Of a stretch of DNA of 7,339 nucleotides, positions 1 to 3,989 are shown in pieces. The notes under the pieces are model-generated. The model saw nothing but the letters and a program-made list of their open reading frames with translations, was not told the origin of the DNA and did not search any database. How positions within the stretch are numbered: position 1 is the stretch's first letter; the number at the start of each line of letters is the position of its first letter. The stretch covers positions 1 to 7,339 of the forward strand of contig USEH01000109.1 in assembly GCA_900553675.1 (NCBI GenBank), written 5' to 3'. Both the position numbers and the translations under genes were made by a program. This DNA is from an uncultured Ruminococcus sp. GTDB lineage: Bacteria > Bacillota > Clostridia > Oscillospirales > Ruminococcaceae.

Positions 1-91
1 GGGCTGGTTTAGGAATTGTAATAAATCCCGAATTCAGCACAATTGCCGCCGCAATAAGTGCGCCGAGAATTTTACTTATAACTGTTTTCAT
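1..91 (-). CDS. N-terminal part of a secreted protein (signal peptide), cut by the window edge
   Basis: The minus strand reads ATG at 91-89 and stays open to the window edge, giving 30 residues. They have the form of a signal peptide: M-K-T then K7, a hydrophobic stretch of Leu/Ile/Ala/Val to about residue 19, and a small/polar region after it. The start is firmly set by a perfect AGGAGG at 106-101, nine bases upstream. It is transcribed away from the gene at 349 and shares its control region; a minus-strand promoter lies at 152-124, which would give a short leader of about 26 nt. No mature domain is visible, so the function is unknown. I infer an exported or surface protein, possibly related in role to the two exported proteins on the other side. 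Confidence 0.75.
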   Translation of the reverse strand, partial: MKTVISKILGALIAAAIVLNSGFITIPKPA

Positions 92-123
92 ATGAGATTA
101 CCTCCTGATAATTTGATAATTAA

Positions 124-152
124 ATCATAGCGTATGCTGACCGATTTGTAAA
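124..152 (-). promoter_or_regulatory. Sigma-A type promoter for the minus-strand secreted gene
   Basis: Read on the minus strand, TTTACA (152-147) is followed by a 17-base spacer and TATGAT (129-124). The predicted transcription start near 117 lies just upstream of the AGGAGG that serves the gene starting at 91. The -35 box is the outer end of the left arm of the inverted repeat at 147-197. Confidence 0.7.
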
Positions 153-197
153 TTGCGATTTCTCGCAAATAAAAATTGCGTGAAATCGCAATTTACA
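147..197. promoter_or_regulatory. Long inverted repeat between divergent promoters; likely shared operator
   Basis: The outer arms at 147-162 and 182-197 are perfect 16-base complements. After one T-T mismatch (163/181), inner arms CGCAA (164-168) and TTGCG (176-180) continue the stem around a 7-base loop. Each half is also a smaller palindrome: TTGCGA-TTTC-TCGCAA at 153-168 and TTGCGT-GAAA-TCGCAA at 176-191, offset by 23 bp, near two helical turns. The outer ends TGTAAA/TTTACA are the -35 boxes of two divergent promoters. A dimeric repressor bound here would block both. I do not recognise the motif as a known regulator's operator. The alternative is a member of a dispersed palindromic repeat family. 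Confidence 0.75.
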
Positions 198-220
198 GCG
201 GAGGAAAAGTATGCTATAAT
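192..220 (+). promoter_or_regulatory. Sigma-A type promoter for the secreted-protein operon at 349
   Basis: TTTACA (192-197), a 17-base spacer and TATAAT (215-220), with a TG one base before the -10 (extended -10). The expected start is near 227, which leaves a leader of about 120 nt before the ATG at 349. The -35 lies in the right arm of the inverted repeat, mirroring the minus-strand promoter. Confidence 0.8.
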
Positions 221-226
221 GAATTT

Positions 227-348
227 AGTCAAAAGATTCCGGTTGTCTTTTGTAATATTCGATTAGCACGATACAAATTAACAGCTTATATGTTAGGCTT
301 GCCGGCAGTTGGCTTTATCGGGCGGAGATGTAAGAAAGGAGCTGCAAA
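227..348 (+). other. 5' leader of the operon at 349
   Basis: About 120 untranslated bases lie between the predicted start site and the ATG. A small hairpin, CAAAAGA (230-236) pairing with TCTTTTG (246-252) around a 9-base loop, sits at its beginning. GCCGGC at 301-306 and a G-rich stretch at 319-330 could fold, but I could not match them to a known riboswitch. The ribosome binding site is AAAGGAG at 336-342, six bases before the start codon. Confidence 0.35.
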
Positions 349-1233
349 ATGAAAATAAGACTGATATCAGTATGCCTTAGCATAGCAATGGCGTTTGCAC
401 TTTCAATATCGGCTTACGCGACTGAGGACGATAAAATCCGGTCTGGCTGGCAGACAATTGGCGGTAACACCTTCTACATAATGGAGGACGGCAATCCCGC
501 TGTCGAAGACATGAACATCGACGGTGTCCGCTACTGCTTCACGCCGGATGGCGTATGCACCGGCAGATACACAGGGTGGACAAAATCATCCGAGGGAAGA
601 AGGTATTATCGCGACGGCGTTCTCGCACAGAATAAGTGGCTTAAAGCCACAAACGGCAATCGCTACTATGCCACAGAGAACGGAACAATGGCGACTGGCT
701 GGCTTAAAGTTGAGGAAGGAAAGGGCTGGCAGGGCTGGCGCTTTTTTAATGATAGAGGCGTTATGTATGCGGGCGAGGTCACTATAAATGGAAATGAATA
801 CATATTTTCAAATGAAGGAGTTTTGGAACAATTTGACTATACCACAAGCATAAGCTCGCTTTTTTCAAAGGTAGAGAAAAACGCACCATCAGACCTTTAT
901 GGCGGCTTATATTTTGACGATGGAATGATAATAATTAAGTCTACAGATGTCGAAAAAATGCAGGAATATATGAATGAAGCTTTTCCCAACACCATTGATT
1001 ATGTTATCTCGGAGTGCAGGTATACTCAAAAGCAGCTTAATACCGTACTGGATAAGCTTACCGAAAGGCTTGGCGAGATGAACATTGTCTCCACCTGCAC
1101 AAACGCGGAGCAAAACTGCGTTATAGTCGGGGTAACCGAGCTTACGGATGATCTTAAAGAATTTGTCAGCGGCATTAATATCGGCGATTGTGTAAGATAT
1201 GAAATCGTTAGCGGGGAGAGCGTAGACGATTAA
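349..1233 (+). CDS. Secreted protein with choline/glucan-binding-type repeats and a protease-prodomain-like C-terminal domain
   Basis: This 294-residue protein has a clear signal peptide (K2, R4, hydrophobic core 5-21, cleavage after A22-Y23-A24). Residues about 33-160 form degenerate aromatic repeats of the cell-wall/choline-binding type: G-W followed by a G-x-x-Y/F-Y/F strand and a D/N-G turn, seen at G33-W34, G76-W77, W97, G117-W118, with Y43, Y62, Y86-Y87, Y106-Y107 and F132-F133. Such repeats bind teichoic-acid choline or glycans at the cell surface. Residues about 165-290 are different: G-G-L-Y-F-D-D-G (185-192), T-D (199-200), Y-T-x-x-Q-L (225-230), and N-x-V-I-V-G-V (256-262). That order resembles the pro-domain found ahead of secreted trypsin-like proteases, yet no protease domain follows. 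The domain resemblance is inferred by eye. The gene starts an operon: the next ORF follows 17 bases after the stop. Confidence 0.85.
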   Translation: MKIRLISVCLSIAMAFALSISAYATEDDKIRSGWQTIGGNTFYIMEDGNPAVEDMNIDGVRYCFTPDGVCTGRYTGWTKSSEGRRYYRDGVLAQNKWLKATNGNRYYATENGTMATGWLKVEEGKGWQGWRFFNDRGVMYAGEVTINGNEYIFSNEGVLEQFDYTTSISSLFSKVEKNAPSDLYGGLYFDDGMIIIKSTDVEKMQEYMNEAFPNTIDYVISECRYTQKQLNTVLDKLTERLGEMNIVSTCTNAEQNCVIVGVTELTDDLKEFVSGINIGDCVRYEIVSGESVDD

Positions 1234-1250
1234 TGAAGGAGAGATAAAAT

Positions 1251-1292
1251 ATGAAAAAAGTTATATTAATATGCATGAGTATAATAATGTGA
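1251..1292 (+). CDS. Possible 13-residue leader peptide or remnant signal-peptide start
   Basis: ATG at 1251 follows a good AGGAG (1237-1241) and runs to TGA at 1290-1292. Its stop overlaps the GAGG that serves the lipoprotein ATG at 1301, an arrangement suited to translational coupling. The peptide M-K-K-V-I-L-I-C-M-S-I-I-M resembles the first residues of the upstream protein (M-K-I-R-L-I-S-V-C-L-S-I-A-M). It may therefore be the decayed start of a duplicated secreted gene rather than a functional leader. It is not in frame with the lipoprotein gene. Confidence 0.35.
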   Translation: MKKVILICMSIIM

Positions 1293-1300
1293 GGCTTAAT

Positions 1301-1927
1301 ATGAAGAAAATGATGTATAATTTTAGGCGCACAATTGGCATAGCATTATCCCTGATGTTAGTTATTGTCCTTTTCACCGCTTGCACGGATTCGCCAAACG
1401 ACAGCACGTCCTCGACAGACCATCCGCAGCAGAGCGAGACTGTTCCTATCACCGAAGCGCCGATTGAGTCCCAGACCGATTCAGGCAAAGCAGATGAGAC
1501 GACAGTTTCTGATGCCGTTGAGGCTGACATAGTGCTTCCTTGGGAGATATCAGAGCCGGTTATAAACTATGAAGAGACTTCTGAAAATTCCGTTTCGCTT
1601 AAGCTTGCTGAGGATTCGCTTACTGCCACAGGTGCTGAATTTAAAATTAGCAATCTTTCGGATAAGGTTGTTACCACCGGCAATGATTATATTATCGAGG
1701 TGTTCAGGGACGGAAAGTGGAATTATATAGACATCGGCATTGTTGCGTTCCCTGCAGAAGCATTTATTTACGAAGCGGGTCAGACATATGACGTTTATAT
1801 CGACTGGACGAATTACTATGGTGAGCTTCCCGCGGCAGATTACAGAATAATCAAAGAATACAGCTTCGACGGCTCGCCCGACAAGTACTATTGCATATGT
1901 GAATTTTCAATTGAAAAAGAGCAGTGA
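1301..1927 (+). CDS. Lipoprotein with C-terminal bacterial Ig-like domain
   Basis: From ATG 1301 the protein has 208 residues. K2-K3 and R9-R10 precede a hydrophobic core (12-25) and a lipobox L-F-T-A-C with the lipidated cysteine at 28, so it is exported and anchored to the outer face of the membrane. A Ser/Thr/Asp-rich linker (about 29-85) follows. The C-terminal about 120 residues are a beta-rich module with the pattern I-x-N-L-S-D-K, Y-x-I-E-V-F-R-D-G-K-W, G-Q-T-Y-D-V-Y-I-D-W, Y-G-E-L-P-A-A-D-Y-R-I-I-K. I recognise this as the Ig-like domain (Big_14 type) common in clostridial surface lipoproteins. Its ligand is unknown. I chose 1301 because GAGG lies six bases upstream; an in-frame ATG at 1271 would add ten polar residues and has no ribosome binding site. 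It is probably co-transcribed with the gene at 349 and ends at the terminator near 2000. Confidence 0.85.
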   Translation: MKKMMYNFRRTIGIALSLMLVIVLFTACTDSPNDSTSSTDHPQQSETVPITEAPIESQTDSGKADETTVSDAVEADIVLPWEISEPVINYEETSENSVSLKLAEDSLTATGAEFKISNLSDKVVTTGNDYIIEVFRDGKWNYIDIGIVAFPAEAFIYEAGQTYDVYIDWTNYYGELPAADYRIIKEYSFDGSPDKYYCICEFSIEKEQ

Positions 1928-1958
1928 TTTTTAGTCGCGTTGAAATATAATAGTAGAT

Positions 1959-1984
1959 ATATGCTTTGTTCAGATTAAGCATAT
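1959..1984. repeat. 8-bp inverted repeat upstream of the terminator
   Basis: ATATGCTT (1959-1966) and AAGCATAT (1977-1984) are perfect complements around a 10-base loop. It touches the terminator hairpin that starts at 1986 and could stack on it or stabilise the 3' end. Role uncertain. Confidence 0.4.
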
Positions 1985-1985
1985 C

Positions 1986-2022
1986 CGGCTTGCCGCATAG
2001 TTTTGCGGTGAGCCGTTGTTTT
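1986..2022 (+). terminator. Rho-independent terminator of the secreted-protein/lipoprotein operon
   Basis: CGGCT-TG-CCGCA (1986-1997) pairs with TGCGG-TG-AGCCG (2004-2015) around a 6-base loop. The central TG/TG forms two G-U wobble pairs in RNA, so the stem is 12 pairs. TTGTTTT follows. It lies 58 bases after the lipoprotein stop and before a new promoter at 2038. Confidence 0.7.
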
Positions 2023-2037
2023 CGTCTCCGCAGAAAG

Positions 2038-2066
2038 TTGACAAATCTCGCCAAGGGTGGTATACT
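2038..2066 (+). promoter_or_regulatory. Consensus sigma-A promoter for the membrane-protein gene
   Basis: TTGACA (2038-2043), a 17-base spacer and TATACT (2061-2066). The expected start near 2073 gives a leader of about 35 nt carrying AAAGGA at 2093-2098. This supports TTG 2108 as the start. An ATG at 2074 opens only a 9-codon frame right at the transcript's 5' end. Confidence 0.85.
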
Positions 2067-2107
2067 TATTAATATGAAAAACCGCTTTTCTGAAAGGACT
2101 TGAAGTC

Positions 2108-2893
2108 TTGAGCGAAATTATTGCCCAACGGCAGTTTACATATTCCTATATCTGGCTGGATATCGCCTTTTTGTGCGCCCTTGCCGCTCTGCTTGTGTTT
2201 AAGCGGAAATATATGACCCTTGCGGTCGGCGCGGTTATGGGAATCGTTTATATGATAGTTGACTACGGCGTGTTCCTCCTTGTCTGCCACTCCCGCTCGA
2301 TAGAGGGCGGAAGCCTTTTCTGGACGCTTTTGTGGATGTCCGTAAGCTACGGCTTTACTAATTTTGTCTGGATATGGCTATGGCTGTCGAAGGACGAACA
2401 CCTTTTTGAATGGTCGGTGCTGATACTTTCATGGTGGTTCTGCTGCCCCATGCTTGCGCGTGCTGTACCGTTCGGGCGGGATGTTATAACCATTTCCCGC
2501 ACAACAGGGGAGTATCACGGATATATGGCGCTGATACTCTTTGTGGGATATTTCTTGGCGATAGTATATAACCTTTTCCAGCAAAAGGCGCAAGCGCGAA
2601 TCAATATCGCATGGATTCTTGCAATAGGTGTGCTCGTCCAGTTCGGCTGGGAGGCGGGTCTGCTTCTGGGCGGAATCAGAAGCGCGCTTATCGAAAGTGG
2701 TGAGCAGAAGATTCTGACGCTTGTGGTAAACTCGCTTTTGGAGACTAATTTAGGCATGCCCTATGTTTATATTATTTTCGCGGCGCTGACGGCAAGGTTT
2801 ACCGAACAGCTGAAGCCAAGGGAGAAAAGGCTATCCCTGACCGAACGAATCGCGGAAAATAATTACGAAAGAGCCGGGTGGCACAAATACTAA
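2108..2893 (+). CDS. Seven-helix integral membrane protein of unknown function
   Basis: The 261-residue protein is mostly hydrophobic. Likely membrane helices lie at about 14-31, 36-59, 70-93, 102-118, 137-157, 165-189 and 214-231, leaving a charged cytoplasmic tail (232-261). Conserved-looking polar or aromatic positions inside helices include D18, D52-Y53, Y81-G82, N85, W88-x-W-x-W92, W109-W110, H137-G138, and Q178-F-G-W-E182. A buried Asp/Glu/Gln/His set could suggest a transporter or a heme/quinone-type membrane protein, but I recognise no named family and assign no function. Translation starts at TTG; AAAGGA lies nine bases upstream and no in-frame ATG competes before M36. It has its own strong promoter, so it seems to be a single-gene unit. 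The stop codon forms the left edge of an inverted-repeat element. Confidence 0.85.
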   Translation: MSEIIAQRQFTYSYIWLDIAFLCALAALLVFKRKYMTLAVGAVMGIVYMIVDYGVFLLVCHSRSIEGGSLFWTLLWMSVSYGFTNFVWIWLWLSKDEHLFEWSVLILSWWFCCPMLARAVPFGRDVITISRTTGEYHGYMALILFVGYFLAIVYNLFQQKAQARINIAWILAIGVLVQFGWEAGLLLGGIRSALIESGEQKILTLVVNSLLETNLGMPYVYIIFAALTARFTEQLKPREKRLSLTERIAENNYERAGWHKY

Positions 2894-3006
2894 TTTTCCG
2901 TAAAAGTGTACAGGGGCTTCTTTGGCAGCCCGCGTAAAATCGCCACAAAACCGCTGTATGATGGGTTTTGCAGCGATTTTACAGACACTTTTTAACGGAA
3001 AATAAG
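2890..3006. repeat. About 117-bp inverted-repeat element (MITE-like or structured RNA) at the end of the membrane-protein gene
   Basis: Ends ATTTTCCGT (2893-2901) and ACGGAAAAT (2995-3003) are perfect complements and extend to 2890/3006 with one mismatch. The next stretch, AAAAGTGT (2902-2909), pairs with ACACTTTT (2985-2992), leaving a two-base bulge. Inside, GGGCT/AGCCC (2914-2918, 2927-2931) makes a side hairpin. GTAAAATCGC (2934-2943) pairs with GCGATTTTAC (2973-2982), then CAAAACC (2946-2952) with GGTTTTG (2964-2970). The whole folds as a closing stem plus two branches, a three-way junction. No ORF fits it. Terminal inverted repeats and compact size suggest a non-autonomous transposon; transcribed from 2038, it could also protect or end the mRNA. 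No clear target duplication is seen. Confidence 0.75.
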
Positions 3007-3016
3007 TATAAAAAAT

Positions 3017-3040
3017 CTGCCCGCCGGCAGCTTTTATTTT
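3017..3040 (+). terminator. Weak rho-independent terminator
   Basis: CTGCC (3017-3021) pairs with GGCAG (3026-3030) around CGCC, followed by CTTTTATTTT. A run of A before the stem means that it could act in both directions. The stem is short, so this is tentative. The rest of the gap from 3041 to 3153 shows no gene, RNA or repeat that I can support. Confidence 0.45.
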
Positions 3041-3153
3041 ATCCTCGGATGCCTGCGGCGTCCCAGCCGTCCTGCCACCAAGTGAGGAGCGGCGCACCCC
3101 ATCTAGCCCAAAGAATATCCCGCAGAAAATCCCGAAAAATCCTAAAAAACACC

Positions 3154-3182
3154 TTGCAATTTCTCCACGATTCTGCTATATT
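3154..3182 (+). promoter_or_regulatory. Sigma-A type promoter of mscL
   Basis: TTGCAA (3154-3159), a 17-base spacer and TATATT (3177-3182), with TG one base before the -10. The expected start is near 3189, giving a leader that contains the 22-bp tandem repeat. Confidence 0.7.
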
Positions 3183-3217
3183 ATTCTTGTCAATTATACG
3201 TTTTCGCTGCGTTGCGA

Positions 3218-3261
3218 ACGCAATGCTATCTCAATGCGGACGCAATGCTATCGCAATGCGG
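3218..3261. repeat. Two tandem 22-bp repeats in the mscL leader/start region
   Basis: The units at 3218-3239 and 3240-3261 are identical except for one base: ACGCAATGCTATC, then T or G, then CAATGCGG. Each unit carries two CAATGC cores, so four occur in a row. Just upstream TTGCGAACGCAA (3212-3223) is a near-perfect palindrome overlapping the first unit. The repeat covers both conventional in-frame starts of mscL (TTG 3212 and ATG 3245). Confidence 0.85.
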
Positions 3262-3781
3262 AAACAAAAAGAAAAGAAAGGAAAGAAAAACCATAAAAGA
3301 AAACTCCGGAATCAGCAAGGCTAAAGGCTTTGCAAGCGAGTTTAAGGCTATGATTTCCAAGGGCAACGTTGTAGATATGGCAGTCGGCGTTATCATCGGC
3401 GGCGCTTTTGGAAAGATTGTAACCTCGCTCGTCAACGACATTATCATGCCCTGCATAAGCGCAGTAACCGGCGGCGGAGGATACGCAAGCTGGAAAATCG
3501 TACTTAAGGAAGCAGTTTTAGATTCTGCCGGCGAGGTTGTAACCGCTGAAAACGCAATAATGGTGGGCAGCTTTATCTCCACCGTTGTAGACTTCCTCAT
3601 CATCGCACTGTGCATATTCTTTATGATAAAGGCTATCGGCGGCGCAAAGGCAAAGCTCGAACGCAAAAAGGAAGAGGTTCCCGCCGAGCCCAAGCCAGAA
3701 GAACCCGCTCCCGAAACCGAGCTGGATGTACTCAAAGAAATCAGGGCATTGCTCTCTGATAAGGGTTCCGCAGATAAGTAA
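3245..3781 (+). CDS. mscL: Large-conductance mechanosensitive channel MscL
   Basis: MscL forms a homopentameric membrane pore that opens under high membrane tension and releases solutes during hypo-osmotic shock. The sequence is diagnostic: an amphipathic F-x-S-E-F-K segment (29-34), TM1 with [16 protein letters not shown] (40-55) and I-I-M-P (66-69), a short outer loop, TM2 (about 105-131, F110 to I131), then a Pro/Glu linker (about 145-158) and the C-terminal bundle helix [11 protein letters not shown]. From ATG 3245 it is 178 residues; family members are usually about 130-150. The first about 16 residues are Lys/Arg-rich, come from repeat DNA and lack a ribosome binding site. The native protein may start at 3293 with AUA (162 residues), where a good Shine-Dalgarno lies. 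It is monocistronic and convergent with asnB. Confidence 0.95.
   Translation: MLSQCGNKKKRKERKTIKENSGISKAKGFASEFKAMISKGNVVDMAVGVIIGGAFGKIVTSLVNDIIMPCISAVTGGGGYASWKIVLKEAVLDSAGEVVTAENAIMVGSFISTVVDFLIIALCIFFMIKAIGGAKAKLERKKEEVPAEPKPEEPAPETELDVLKEIRALLSDKGSADK
3277..3295 (+). promoter_or_regulatory. Shine-Dalgarno pointing to a candidate AUA start of mscL
   Basis: AAAGGA (3277-3282) is the only strong ribosome binding site ahead of the conserved MscL sequence. Ten bases on, in frame, stands ATA (3293-3295), followed by codons for [12 protein letters not shown], the place where typical MscL proteins begin. Neither TTG 3212 nor ATG 3245 has a purine-rich site in front. Either AUA is used or an ATG has been lost by a single change. 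Confidence 0.45.
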
Positions 3782-3790
3782 AAAATAGCA

Positions 3791-3968
3791 CGTCGCCTAA
3801 AGTTTGCGACGAGTGAAAAGAGAAAAGAGAAGAGAGAAGAGAGAAAAGATGAGGTGTCGGCTTAGCCGACGTATCCCGAAACGCGGCAAAGCCGCGTCAT
3901 TAAGATACATCGCCGTCAGGCGATACCGAATCTTTTCTCTCTTCTCTTTTCTCTCTTCTCTTTTATCT
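3791..3968. repeat. Polypurine/polypyrimidine-armed multi-hairpin repeat, copy A
   Basis: This fills the gap between the convergent stops of mscL and asnB. CGTCGC/GCGACG (3791-3796, 3806-3811) forms a first hairpin. A pure purine run (3815-3849) and a pure pyrimidine run (3931-3964) are complementary; the inner 18 bases (3833-3850 with 3930-3947) match perfectly. Between them are three perfect GC-rich hairpins: GTCGGC-TTA-GCCGAC (3856-3870), ACGCGGC-AAA-GCCGCGT (3881-3897) and ATCGCC-GTCA-GGCGAT (3909-3924). GTATC/GATAC (3871-3875, 3904-3908) enclose the second. The pyrimidine arm has a 14-base internal period. Because it is symmetrical, it would fold in transcripts from either side and could act as a two-way transcription end. 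Confidence 0.8.
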
Positions 3969-3989
3969 AATATGTATATATCCCCGCAC

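Noticed and set aside
147..197. Rho-independent terminator reading of the inverted repeat
   Set aside because: It lies between two divergent genes, has no T run after either arm, and its outer ends coincide with -35 boxes.
227..348. Cyclic-di-GMP or other known riboswitch in the leader of the operon at 349
   Set aside because: I could not find conserved core motifs or a convincing multi-helix fold; only a 7-bp hairpin is clear.
2831..3097. Minus-strand open frame of 88 codons after the membrane-protein gene
   Set aside because: It runs across the inverted-repeat element and the end of the plus-strand gene, has no ribosome binding site and no recognisable protein features.
3226..3735. Long minus-strand open frame opposite mscL
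   Set aside because: It is the antisense shadow of mscL: the plus frame has clear family motifs, and this frame has no start signal or recognisable domain.
3791..3968. CRISPR array reading of the hairpin-rich repeat between mscL and asnB
   Set aside because: There are no identical direct repeats with regular unique spacers; each hairpin has a different stem, and no cas gene is present.
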